From Intestinibacter bartlettii (GTDB lineage Bacteria; Bacillota; Clostridia; Peptostreptococcales; Peptostreptococcaceae): a stretch of DNA of 64,000 nt. Positions 8,115 through 16,612 of the stretch are shown here, one piece after another. Where the stretch lies: NCBI RefSeq assembly GCF_018917435.1, contig NZ_JAHLOQ010000002.1, forward strand, positions 91,876-155,875, written 5' to 3'. The notes under the pieces are model-generated. The model was given only the letters and a program-made list of their open reading frames with translations. It did not search any database and was not told the DNA's origin. Position 1 is the first letter of the stretch, and the number at the start of each line of letters is the position of its first letter. The translations under genes were made by a program, and so were the position numbers.

Positions 8115-9221
8115 TTATATATCCATCATATTGCGGACTACTTTTAATGTATCCATCATCTCATCTATTTTTAGATATTCTGTTACTGCATGTGGTTCAT
8201 ACATTCCCATACTTAGTATTGCACTTTGATATCCTAATGCTGCTAATATATTGGCATCACTTCCACCTCCGATTACAATCGGTTCTGGAGTTATTCCCTC
8301 TTTTAACATAGCTTTTTCTGTAAGTTTATATAAATCACTTTCTAAATCAAGTGAAAATGGTGGGTAACAATTTTCATGTGTAAACTCATATTCTGCACCA
8401 AATTTTTCTGCTGCTTCTTTGCAACATTTCTCCATATGTGCTATTTCTTCTTGAAGTCTATCTGCTATATGAGAGCGTATTTCAGCAGTAAAAGTAACTG
8501 AGTCTGTAACTATATTAGTAGCTCCTCCACCTTCTATACGACCTATATTTGAAGTTGTAAGTTCATCAAGTCTACCTATATGCATGTTTGATATAGCATC
8601 TGATGCAACGACAATTGCGTTTATTCCTTTTTCAGGTTCTATACCTGCATGTGCTTTTTTACCCTTAAATGTGCATTTCATCTTTTCCATAGCAGGTGCC
8701 TTGTAAGCAACAGCTCCTGGTTTGCCTAAATAATCAAGCACGATTAAATCTTTACATGGTAAGTTTTCTCCAGTAAATTGTTTTGCACCTAATAAACTCT
8801 CTTCTTCAGATACTGTAAATAAGATGTATATATCTCTATGTTCACAGTTTGACTCGATTATATCTTCTAAGGCTTCTAAAATTATAGCTATCCCTAATTT
8901 ATCATCAGCCCCTAAAGTTGTAGTTCCATCAGTTCTTATTATATTTCCATCTATTATAGGATTAACTCCTCTACATGGACTTACTTGGTCCATATGTGCA
9001 CAGAAAGTAATTGGGGCTGCTGTATTATTTCCTTTTAAATGAGCAACTATATTTCCTGCATTTCCTCCAAATTTGTCTCCAGCATTATCTACTTTTACTT
9101 CTAACCCTCTATCTTCTAAGTGTTTAATTAAATAATCTGCTATTTGTCTTTCTTCTCCAGAAGGACTGTCTATTTTGACTAATTTAATAAAAGTATCTAT
9201 GATTCTCTCTTGTGATAACAT
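8115..9221 (-). CDS. M20 family peptidase, PepT-like
   Basis: Cytoplasmic zinc aminopeptidase of the M20 tripeptidase-like group. The metal site is readable: His76 in CAHMDQV, Asp106 in GADDKLG, the catalytic/metal glutamates 139-140 in SEEESLLG, an Asp in VLDYLGKPG, and a late His in YEPHAVTEY. The lid domain KAHAGIEPEKGINA also matches the family. 368 aa is normal. It sits between the AbgT-like transporter and the AbgB-like hydrolase (55 nt to the latter), so it probably processes the imported substrate or its peptide product. AAGGAGAG lies 5 nt before the ATG. The precise substrate is unknown. Confidence 0.85.
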   Translation of the reverse strand: MLSQERIIDTFIKLVKIDSPSGEERQIADYLIKHLEDRGLEVKVDNAGDKFGGNAGNIVAHLKGNNTAAPITFCAHMDQVSPCRGVNPIIDGNIIRTDGTTTLGADDKLGIAIILEALEDIIESNCEHRDIYILFTVSEEESLLGAKQFTGENLPCKDLIVLDYLGKPGAVAYKAPAMEKMKCTFKGKKAHAGIEPEKGINAIVVASDAISNMHIGRLDELTTSNIGRIEGGGATNIVTDSVTFTAEIRSHIADRLQEEIAHMEKCCKEAAEKFGAEYEFTHENCYPPFSLDLESDLYKLTEKAMLKEGITPEPIVIGGGSDANILAALGYQSAILSMGMYEPHAVTEYLKIDEMMDTLKVVRNMMDI

Positions 9222-9259
9222 ATTATCTCTCCTTATATTTATAAATGATTATATTTAAA

Positions 9260-9285
9260 GGCATGGAAAAGTTTCATTCCATGCC
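9260..9285 (-). terminator. Hairpin between transporter and peptidase genes
   Basis: Perfect 9-bp inverted repeat GGCATGGAA / TTCCATGCC with an 8-nt loop in the gap between the M20 peptidase and abgT genes. It lies before the abgT stop codon's downstream neighbour's start and lacks a T-tract on either strand, so it may be a partial terminator or an RNA-processing stem rather than a full stop. Confidence 0.5.
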
Positions 9286-9308
9286 TGCATAAAATACTTA
9301 GTAAATAC

Positions 9309-10868
9309 TTAGTGTAAACTATATGATGGTAGTATTCCTGGTCCTAGAGGAATATTAAATACCATAAATAAAACTAATAATAATGTCCATACTATTAAGA
9401 ATGTTATTGAGTATGGTATCATATTTGCTATTATTGTTCCCATTCCAGCTTCTTCATCATATTTTCTAGTGAATGCTAGTATTATTGGGAAGTATGGGAA
9501 TAATGGACTTAATGGGTTTGTTATACAGTCACCTATACGATATGCCATTTGTGTTAATGCTGGGTTATATCCCACCATCATAAACATAGGTACAAATATT
9601 GGTGCAAGTATTGCCCATTTTGCTGATGCACTTCCTATAAATAAGTTTATAAAACATGAAAGAATTATAAATCCTATTAATAAAGCAGGTCCACCTATTC
9701 CAGCATTTTCAAGGAATTCCCCACCTTTAACAGCTATTATTATTCCCAAGTTACTGTTTGTGAATAATTGTAAGAATTGAGAAGCAACAAAGGCTAAGAT
9801 TATGTATCCACCCATATCACTCATAGCTTCTCCCATTAATTTTACAACATCTTTATCTGTTTTAATCATTCCAACAGCTTTACCATAAACTAAACCTGGT
9901 ATAAAGAATGCTAATGCAGTTAAAGGAACCATACCTTTCATTAAAGGCGCATTACTAGATAATAAAGCTCCAGTTTCTGGATCTGCTAAGAATGGTTTTT
10001 CACCTACTACACTTAAAGCTACTATTGCAGCTATATATATAAGTAAAGCTATACCAGCTTTTTTAAGACCTGCTGATTCTTCTTTAGTAATATTTTGATC
10101 TACGTCTAATTGAGCATTTCCTTCATATTTACCGAATCTAGGTGCTATTATTTTTTCAGTTACCCAAGTAGATAATCCTATTAATACGAAAGTTGATGCT
10201 ATCATGAATATTAAGTTCATTGTTGCATTAGCATCATAACTAGCATCTAGCATTTGTGCAGCTGGCACAGTAAAACTAGCAGCTAATATATCATTTACAC
10301 TTATCATTATGTTTGCAGCAAATCCTAAACAAACTGCTGCATACCCTGAAAATAATCCTATTAATGGGTGTCTCCCCACACCTAAATAAACTAATGCAGC
10401 TAATGGTGGGAATAATATTGTCCCCGCATCAGATGCTATATTTGCTAACATACCGATTGTCATAACTACTAAAGTTACTCTTTCTTTTGGTATTTTAGCA
10501 ACAGATGCTTTTATTGTTGTAACCATAAGACCAGATTTATCACATACACCTGCCCCTATCATAGTTACTAAAACTAGTCCAAGTGGTGCAAATCCTTGGA
10601 AGTTACTAACAATGCTTCCTAATAAATTTTGAAGTTGTTCAAAACTTAATAAGTTAACTGCCGTTACAGTTTCTCCTGTTCCTGGATGAACTACAGTTAC
10701 ACCTCTTGTTCCAACAAAGTAAGATACTACTAAAATAATTGCACATAAACCTACGAACATTGTTACTGGATCAGGAAGTTTGTTACCTACTGTCTCAATG
10801 CTACTTAAAATTTTGTCAGAAAAGCTTTTCTTTTCAATTTGTTTTTCTACATACTCTTGTTGTTGCAT
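9309..10868 (-). CDS. abgT: AbgT family transporter (p-aminobenzoyl-glutamate type)
   Basis: Polytopic membrane protein of the AbgT family. Members import p-aminobenzoyl-glutamate in E. coli, while others export sulfonamides. The 519-aa length and pattern of about 11-13 hydrophobic segments fit. Recognisable segments include LPDPVTMFVGLCAIILVV at the N-terminus, the re-entrant region GSASAKWAILAPIFVPMFM and the stretch GDCITNPLSPLFPYFPIIL near the C-terminus. It is the first gene of an operon with two M20 peptidases, which favours an import-and-hydrolyse role. GGGGG sits 8 nt before the ATG. Promoter at 10938-10966. Confidence 0.92.
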   Translation of the reverse strand: MQQQEYVEKQIEKKSFSDKILSSIETVGNKLPDPVTMFVGLCAIILVVSYFVGTRGVTVVHPGTGETVTAVNLLSFEQLQNLLGSIVSNFQGFAPLGLVLVTMIGAGVCDKSGLMVTTIKASVAKIPKERVTLVVMTIGMLANIASDAGTILFPPLAALVYLGVGRHPLIGLFSGYAAVCLGFAANIMISVNDILAASFTVPAAQMLDASYDANATMNLIFMIASTFVLIGLSTWVTEKIIAPRFGKYEGNAQLDVDQNITKEESAGLKKAGIALLIYIAAIVALSVVGEKPFLADPETGALLSSNAPLMKGMVPLTALAFFIPGLVYGKAVGMIKTDKDVVKLMGEAMSDMGGYIILAFVASQFLQLFTNSNLGIIIAVKGGEFLENAGIGGPALLIGFIILSCFINLFIGSASAKWAILAPIFVPMFMMVGYNPALTQMAYRIGDCITNPLSPLFPYFPIILAFTRKYDEEAGMGTIIANMIPYSITFLIVWTLLLVLFMVFNIPLGPGILPSYSLH

Positions 10869-10937
10869 TAAATTTTCCCCCTTTTATAATATTTTTTTAA
10901 TTTTGGTCATAATTTCCTCTCGACCTTGTTTTTACAT

Positions 10938-10966
10938 ATACTATATTATTTGTCAATAATTGTCAA
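10938..10966 (-). promoter_or_regulatory. Promoter of the abgT operon
   Basis: Minus-strand -35 TTGACA (10961-10966), 17-nt spacer, -10 TAGTAT (10938-10943). A second overlapping TTGACA lies at 10951-10956. About 60 nt of leader precede the abgT start. Confidence 0.65.
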
Positions 10967-11041
10967 TATTTAACGTAATATTTTCCATTTTAATTTTATT
11001 ATCTCTTTTTCGACTATTTATTTTATACAAATTTCATTATA

Positions 11042-11070
11042 TTTACTTTTAATTAATATTGACTTATAAT
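11042..11070 (+). promoter_or_regulatory. Promoter of the HAD phosphatase gene
   Basis: TTTACT (11042-11047), 17-nt spacer, perfect -10 TATAAT (11065-11070); AGGAGG (11088-11093) and the ATG follow about 20 nt after the predicted start. It is divergent from the abgT promoter. Confidence 0.65.
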
Positions 11071-11098
11071 AAAAATCAAATATATTTAGGAGGTAGAT

Positions 11099-11914
11099 AT
11101 GGAATACAAATTAATAGCATTAGACATTGATGGTACTTTATTAAATAGTTCTCATCAAATCACAGACAATGTTAAAGAAGCAATTAAAAAAAGTAAAGAA
11201 AAGGGCGTTAAAGTTGTTTTATGTACAGGAAGACCTTTAAAAGGTGTTGAAGATTTTCTTGAAGAATTAAATCTTAATGAAGAAGGAGATTATGTTTCTA
11301 CATTTAATGGTGCTCTTGTTCAAGATGCATATACTGGAGAAGCAATCTCTCACTTAACTTTAGACTATAACGATCTTTGTGATTTATACAATCTTAGTTT
11401 AGAAGTAGGTTCTAGAAGTCACTTCTACGACACAAGAACTGTATATACTTTTAATAAGGATGTAAGTGATTATACTATTCTTGAAGCTTACTTAACTGGC
11501 GCACATCTAAATGTAACTGAATTAGATAAAGTTCCTAAAGATATAGCTATGTCAAAATTTATGATGATAGATCATCCTGAAATATTAGACGAATGTATAA
11601 AAAAAATACCAGAAGAATACTACGAAAAATATACTATCGTTAGAAGTACACCATTTTTCTTAGAAATTTTAAACCGTAATGCAAATAAAGGTGCTGGTAT
11701 AGGACTTTTATCTAAAAAACTTGGCATAAACCAAGATGAAGTTATATGCGTTGGAGATGCTGGTAATGACAAGCATATGATAGAATATGCAGGACTTGGA
11801 GTTGCTATGGGAAATGCAACTGATGAAATAAAAGAAATTGCAAACTACGTGACTAGCACTAATGATGAAGATGGTGTTGCTCGCGTTATCGATAAATTTA
11901 TATTAGCAAGATAA
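11099..11914 (+). CDS. Cof-type HAD hydrolase (sugar-phosphate phosphatase-like)
   Basis: Cytoplasmic haloacid-dehalogenase phosphatase of the Cof/YidA subgroup. Motif I DIDGTLL near the N-terminus supplies the nucleophile Asp9 and acid/base Asp11; motif II is in VVLCTGRP; motif III/IV is GDAGNDKHM near the C-terminus; the C2B cap lies between. The length (271 aa) equals that of E. coli YidA. Such enzymes dephosphorylate sugar phosphates, flavin or other small phosphates with wide specificity, so the physiological substrate cannot be assigned. Monocistronic on the plus strand with its own promoter and a strong terminator. Confidence 0.92.
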   Translation: MEYKLIALDIDGTLLNSSHQITDNVKEAIKKSKEKGVKVVLCTGRPLKGVEDFLEELNLNEEGDYVSTFNGALVQDAYTGEAISHLTLDYNDLCDLYNLSLEVGSRSHFYDTRTVYTFNKDVSDYTILEAYLTGAHLNVTELDKVPKDIAMSKFMMIDHPEILDECIKKIPEEYYEKYTIVRSTPFFLEILNRNANKGAGIGLLSKKLGINQDEVICVGDAGNDKHMIEYAGLGVAMGNATDEIKEIANYVTSTNDEDGVARVIDKFILAR

Positions 11915-11916
11915 AA

Positions 11917-12165
11917 AAAAAGACAGAGTAACTAGGTTTTTACACCTTTACTCTGTCTTTTGCTATTTTGTATAGCGACATAGGAGATTCGTATCCGCCC
12001 TCTCCTAAGTTTCGTCCGATAGCCTTTTAATATTTACCACAAGTTTTGAAAACTTTCATTGGTTTTTTATTTACTACATCTAAGTAGCTTCTCGGCTTAT
12101 CATCATACGAATTAATAATTTAATTACATCTTAGGATATTAAATCTACTTTATAATATAGTAGAT
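11917..12165 (-). ncRNA. Candidate structured non-coding RNA (or structured 3' UTR of the kinase mRNA)
   Basis: A 250-nt convergent intergenic stretch that is richer in G/C than its surroundings and, read on the minus strand, holds a series of stems ending in a strong intrinsic terminator. Stems seen: ATCTACT/AGTAGAT (about 12142-12164), CTAC-GTAG within GCTACTTAGATGTAGTA, AAGTTTT/AAAACTT, CTTAGGAGA/TCTCCTATG with the loop GGGCGGATACGAA, and GCTAT/ATAGC, then the terminator at 11918-11961. No ORF spans it. A possible promoter (TTGAAT-16-TAATAT, 12203-12230) lies between it and the kinase stop. It could be an independent small RNA, for example of a broadly conserved clostridial class such as raiA-type RNAs, or a 3' UTR. 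I cannot name the family from memory. Confidence 0.5.
11918..11961. terminator. Bidirectional terminator between HAD gene and RNA/kinase region
   Basis: Thirteen-bp perfect stem AAAAGACAGAGTA / TACTCTGTCTTTT. Going minus, it runs into nine T residues (the A-tract at 11913-11921), so it is a very strong terminator for minus-strand transcripts; on the plus strand it ends in TTTTGCTATTTT after the HAD gene. Confidence 0.9.
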
Positions 12166-12256
12166 AATTGATCCCCTTTACTATTTAAAATATATTTTAT
12201 ATATATTACATATGCATAGATTTTATTCAAAAAATTTAATATGTCCTATAAATTTT

Positions 12257-13321
12257 TTAATTTGGTAAAAATACTGAGAATATACTCCCTTTTTTTAAAG
12301 ATTTAACTTTTATATATCCGCCCTGTTTACTAACTATTTCTCTACTTAAATAAAGACCTATTCCTATTCCCTCTTCATTTGCCACATTTTGCCCTCTATA
12401 AAATCTCATAAATATTTTCGGTATTTCTTCTTCCGATATACCAATTCCCTCATCTTTTATATCAATTCTAGTAAACATTTCGTATTTTTCAGTACTTATA
12501 AAAATTGTACTTCCCTGATTTGAATATTTTACTGCATTTTCAATTATGTTAAATAAAGCCTCTGTAGTCCATTTTTTATCATAATTTATATTAATATCAT
12601 TTTTTGCTTCAAACTCTATCTTTATATTTTTAATCTGTGCTTTTTTATAAAGTTGAGTAATCGCACTTAATACAGCTTCGTTTATATTTGATTTTGTTTT
12701 ATGTAGACTTATTACGGAACTTTCAAGCCTAGACATCTTAATCATACTCTCTACTAAAAAACATAATTTGTCTAAAGATAAAAGTACAATTTGATTAAAT
12801 TCTTTTCTCTCTTCTTCCGACAAATCCTCATTTTGTAAAAATTCACTATACATCTTTATATTTGTAAGTGGAGTTTTTAGTTGATGTGCTATATCTGATA
12901 TTAAGGATTTTATCTCATTTTTTTCATCTTCTATCTTTTTATTTTGGGATTTTAATATATTTATTAATTTTAAAGTTTGATGTTGAAGCTTTGAAAATAT
13001 GGAGTCATCTATAATTGAAAATACTTCTTTTTCTTTCATATCAGAAATAGTCGCCAGCATATCTGATAATTTTGTAAGTATATCATTCATATAATTTTTA
13101 AAAATTATCTTTTGTAGATAAAATGTCCCTAAAATAATCACAGTAAAAATTAGTGTAATTATAAATATATCGATATCATAGTTTTTAACTTTTATAAAAA
13201 TTATGATATTGAATCCCATGCAAAGTAAGATTGTTACGCAGTTTAATATATTTCCTAGATTAGATATTATTTTAGTTGTATCTTTTTTTCTATATTTACT
13301 ATTTTTTATTTTTTTAATCAT
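12257..13321 (-). CDS. Sensor histidine kinase, intramembrane-sensing type
   Basis: Membrane histidine kinase that would phosphorylate the response regulator encoded immediately upstream. Two membrane helices (about residues 25-45 and 51-70) are joined by only about five external residues (KNYDID), so there is no real sensor domain, which is typical of kinases that read the state of a partner ABC transporter. The H-box DIAHQLKTPLTN carries the phospho-acceptor His146; the N-box (ENAVKYSN) and G-boxes (DEGIGIS, GIGIGLYLS) are intact. It starts 3 nt after the regulator stop. In order of transcription the locus reads ATPase, permease, regulator, kinase. The family is BceS/VirS-like by architecture; the inducing compound is unknown, probably a membrane-active peptide. 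Confidence 0.93.
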   Translation of the reverse strand: MIKKIKNSKYRKKDTTKIISNLGNILNCVTILLCMGFNIIIFIKVKNYDIDIFIITLIFTVIILGTFYLQKIIFKNYMNDILTKLSDMLATISDMKEKEVFSIIDDSIFSKLQHQTLKLINILKSQNKKIEDEKNEIKSLISDIAHQLKTPLTNIKMYSEFLQNEDLSEEERKEFNQIVLLSLDKLCFLVESMIKMSRLESSVISLHKTKSNINEAVLSAITQLYKKAQIKNIKIEFEAKNDININYDKKWTTEALFNIIENAVKYSNQGSTIFISTEKYEMFTRIDIKDEGIGISEEEIPKIFMRFYRGQNVANEEGIGIGLYLSREIVSKQGGYIKVKSLKKGSIFSVFLPN

Positions 13322-13324
13322 AAT

Positions 13325-13999
13325 CTATTCCCCGATTATATATCCTATCCCAAACAGCGTAATTATATATGTTGGATTTTTAGAATCATCTTCAATCTTT
13401 TTGCGTAGTCTTCTTATATTTACTGATAAAGTATTCTCATCTACAAAATTTCCATTGTAGTCCCATAGTTTATCTAACAATATTTCCTTTGTCATGGCTT
13501 TTCCTTTATTTTTGCAAAGTATCTCTAACAATTTATACTCTGTTGCACTTAACTTAATTTCTTTATCTCTTTTATAGACTCTCTTTGCATCAAAGTCTAT
13601 TTTTAAATCTCTATATATAAATAGTTTTTTAGCATTAATATCACTTCTTTTTAAGATTGCATTTATCTTAAATTTTAATACCTCTACTGAAAATGGCTTT
13701 GATATATAATCATCACAACCACTTTCAAACCCTTTTATCATATCTTCTTCTGTATCATTAGCTGTGAAAAATACAACTGGAAAATCTATATTATTTTTTA
13801 TCTCTTTGCATAAATCAAGTCCGCTCCCATCAGGCAATCCAATATCTAATAATAAAAAATCAATCTCATTATTATCTATCTCTTTTTTGCCCTCTTGTTT
13901 TGTATATGCACTTATCACATTATATCCTTCTTTTTGTAAAGCAAATGCCACCCCTTTATTTAACATTTTGTCATCTTCAATAATTAAAATATTTTTCAT
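13325..13999 (-). CDS. OmpR-family response regulator
   Basis: Cytoplasmic DNA-binding response regulator (224 aa). The receiver domain (about 1-115) has acidic residues EDD at 8-10, the phospho-acceptor Asp52 in LLLDIGLPDGSG, and Lys in the YISKPF motif. The C-terminal winged helix (about 125-222) ends with the typical ITLFGIGYIIGE. GGGGGG precedes the ATG closely. It is followed directly by the kinase gene and preceded by the ABC permease gene, so it probably controls this ABC transporter. Between it and the permease is a 12-bp perfect inverted repeat (14022-14068) that may be its binding site or an attenuating stem. Confidence 0.94.
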   Translation of the reverse strand: MKNILIIEDDKMLNKGVAFALQKEGYNVISAYTKQEGKKEIDNNEIDFLLLDIGLPDGSGLDLCKEIKNNIDFPVVFFTANDTEEDMIKGFESGCDDYISKPFSVEVLKFKINAILKRSDINAKKLFIYRDLKIDFDAKRVYKRDKEIKLSATEYKLLEILCKNKGKAMTKEILLDKLWDYNGNFVDENTLSVNIRRLRKKIEDDSKNPTYIITLFGIGYIIGE

Positions 14000-14021
14000 A
14001 AGCCCCCCTAGATACAGTAAA

Positions 14022-14068
14022 TTGCGGATTGTTTTTTAGCGTTCATTTTTAATTTTAACAATCCGCAA
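14022..14068 (-). repeat. 12-bp perfect inverted repeat between permease and regulator genes
   Basis: TTGCGGATTGTT (14022-14033) and AACAATCCGCAA (14057-14068) with a 23-nt loop. It is GC-rich compared with its surroundings and lies in the 78-nt gap. No T-tract follows on the minus strand, so it is more likely an attenuating or mRNA-processing hairpin, or an operator, than a full terminator. Confidence 0.6.
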
Positions 14069-14077
14069 CACAATATT

Positions 14078-16612
14078 TTATTTGTCTATTTCTCTTAATC
14101 TATCTATAACACTCTTTTTCGTGCTGTATTTGTAGACTATTCTCGGTGTTATAGCACAAACCGCCAATATAACTACAACTAAGAAAATTAATTGATTTGT
14201 CGGGAATACAAACTGTGCATAATCTGCTAAGTTTTGTGTCAACTCAGCTATAACATATATAATTCCCATGCCAAGTGTAGATATCATACCCAAAGTTATT
14301 AAGGCATAATATAAACCTTCAAAAGTAAGCATCTTTTTGATTTGTTTCTTAGTCATTCCTACACTTTCCATTATAGCAAGCTCTCTCAATCTTGTATTGA
14401 CATTTGTCACCATAACATTTACAAAATTAAGTAGTCCGATAAATATAAATATCAATGAAACTCCTCCACCAACTACATTCATCATCATTTTGCTTTGTGT
14501 AAAGTTTTCTGATGCATCCATTTTTGCATCTATATAATTATCTCCCACCATCTCGTCTAATCTTTTCTTTATTAATTTGCTGTATTCTTTTTTGCAGTCC
14601 ACTGTTATCCAATCTGTCATTTTATTATCATCAAACTTATCCACAAGGGATTTACTTACATATATATATGGTATTCCAACTTCATTATCTCCAGTAAACT
14701 TAACATCTTTTTCGCCATTTTGTATCATTTGAACATTCAATGTAGATTCTGCATTATTTTTTTGATTTCTCAATGTTATTTTTTCTTTTGAAAAATCATA
14801 ATTTGTATTTCTATCATAGAAAAAGTTATCTATAAGTGCTAATTTTCCATCATTAAATGCTTTTATATCTATTTTATTGCCTTCTGATTTATTTATCTTT
14901 TCTATAGTCTTTTCATCTATAAAAGCAACCATAGTTGTCAACTTCTTGTGGTTACTCTTTATTTGTTTTATATAATTTGCTAATTCTTGTTTGTATGTGT
15001 CTGGATCTCCATATAGTTTATATGAATTTTCGAGAGATGGTTTAAGTACATTTTCATTGAAATCTATCTGTAATTTGCTAAATTTTATTGCATTTACTTC
15101 TTCAACACCGTCTATATTTTCAATCTTTTTAACTTGCTTATCTATATCATCTGAACTCTTTTGAGTCATATCTACTATATCAAAATCATGTGGATAATAT
15201 TTAGATAAATAATTGTCTAAGCTCAAACTATTTATAAATGTATTCACACTTAAAAATGTAACTATCCCAATAAATAATGATAAAAATACTAATACTGCTC
15301 GTTTTTTATCTCTAAAAACATTGTACCAAGCCATTTTATATATTTTCCCACCATTAGTAGATTTTCTGTTTTTCTTTTGTTTTTTAATTTTTCTACCTGT
15401 ATAATTTAAAGCTTCTGTTGGTGAGATTTTGCTCGCTATTTTTGCAGGTTTTATACTACTTATCCATACTGTAAATAATGAAAATAATATTGTTCCTATA
15501 AATACTATCGGTGTGAAATGTGCTTTTGTAGGCATAATATCTTCATAATAACTTCCTGAGCTAAATCCCTCTAATACTGATGGTACTATTATAAATGATA
15601 CTATTATCGCCAAAATTATACCGATTGGTATTCCTATTATTGAAAGTCTTAACCCTTGACCTTTGACTATTTTCTTAATTTGCTTTGGTGAAGCGCCTAT
15701 TGTTTTTAACATTCCATAAAACTGAATATCTTTTGTTATTGCAATATATAATATATTGTAAATTAGTAAATATCCACTCAAAATCATAAATAAACTAACT
15801 ACTCCAACCATAACAAAAGAAGTCATTATAGCATTTGTCTCTGAATTTGATGTTTCGTATAAATACGTAAATTCTTGACCTTTGTCTAAATGAATATTTG
15901 TTTTTAGCATATCCGGTGCATCATCTTTTTTCATATCTTTTATATCTATACTAAGCATTCCGTTTTTTTCTAGAGATAAATCGTATTTTTGTGCGATATT
16001 TTTTGATACATATGCTAATTTATCTATTCCCGTTCTCTTGATCATTGAATAATCTATATAAGTACCGCTTATCACAAATTCTATCATTTGTATCTTTTTA
16101 TTTATATTACAATTTAATGTTATTTTGTACCCTGGTTTTACATCTTTTAATCCTAAAATATTTATTGCAGACTGTGACAACATGATTTCATTTTCTTTTT
16201 CTGGATAGTTCCCTTTTATATCGCCAACTGCTGGAGTGATTTGTTTATTCCACGCCTCTTTGTCTATATATTGAAGTTCTATACTTTGATTATGTTTCTT
16301 TAATTTATTTGAATCTACATTGCCGACAGTAATTTGTTCTCCTATAGACTCTGTCAAATCTAAATCTTTTATTTTTGAAATTTGTTTTTGTGTTGGATTA
16401 TTTAAATAAGCATTTGCTGTGCTACCTCTATCTCTTAAATTCATAAGTTTATAATTTTTATTAAAACTTATTCCCAAAGTGAATACACACGCAAGCATAA
16501 AAGTAGTTAAAACAATAGCTATAACTACAAAAATATTTCTTGTCTTATTGGCCTTAAGTGATCTTTTGCTTATCTTTTTTATTATCTGTTTGTTGTTATT
16601 TTCAAATTTCAT
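14078..16612 (-). CDS. ABC transporter permease with two FtsX domains
   Basis: Large membrane component (844 aa) of an ABC transporter. I count eight hydrophobic helices: one at about residues 25-48, three after the first external domain, one at about 445, and three in the last 150 residues. The two large external domains lie between helices 1 and 2 (about 200 aa) and between helices 5 and 6 (about 240 aa). The two three-helix groups carry FtsX-type features such as MLKTIGASPKQIKKIV and IMESVGMTKKQIKKML. This is the MacB/SalY-like layout rather than the ten-helix BceB layout. Its ATG shares one base with the stop of the ATPase gene (TAATG). Probable role: export of, or resistance to, an envelope-active compound. 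Confidence 0.92.
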   Translation of the reverse strand: MKFENNNKQIIKKISKRSLKANKTRNIFVVIAIVLTTFMLACVFTLGISFNKNYKLMNLRDRGSTANAYLNNPTQKQISKIKDLDLTESIGEQITVGNVDSNKLKKHNQSIELQYIDKEAWNKQITPAVGDIKGNYPEKENEIMLSQSAINILGLKDVKPGYKITLNCNINKKIQMIEFVISGTYIDYSMIKRTGIDKLAYVSKNIAQKYDLSLEKNGMLSIDIKDMKKDDAPDMLKTNIHLDKGQEFTYLYETSNSETNAIMTSFVMVGVVSLFMILSGYLLIYNILYIAITKDIQFYGMLKTIGASPKQIKKIVKGQGLRLSIIGIPIGIILAIIVSFIIVPSVLEGFSSGSYYEDIMPTKAHFTPIVFIGTILFSLFTVWISSIKPAKIASKISPTEALNYTGRKIKKQKKNRKSTNGGKIYKMAWYNVFRDKKRAVLVFLSLFIGIVTFLSVNTFINSLSLDNYLSKYYPHDFDIVDMTQKSSDDIDKQVKKIENIDGVEEVNAIKFSKLQIDFNENVLKPSLENSYKLYGDPDTYKQELANYIKQIKSNHKKLTTMVAFIDEKTIEKINKSEGNKIDIKAFNDGKLALIDNFFYDRNTNYDFSKEKITLRNQKNNAESTLNVQMIQNGEKDVKFTGDNEVGIPYIYVSKSLVDKFDDNKMTDWITVDCKKEYSKLIKKRLDEMVGDNYIDAKMDASENFTQSKMMMNVVGGGVSLIFIFIGLLNFVNVMVTNVNTRLRELAIMESVGMTKKQIKKMLTFEGLYYALITLGMISTLGMGIIYVIAELTQNLADYAQFVFPTNQLIFLVVVILAVCAITPRIVYKYSTKKSVIDRLREIDK

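Noticed and set aside
14022..14068. Full transcription terminator between the ABC and two-component genes
   Set aside because: The stem is perfect but followed by mixed sequence, not a T-tract, so I listed it only as an inverted repeat.
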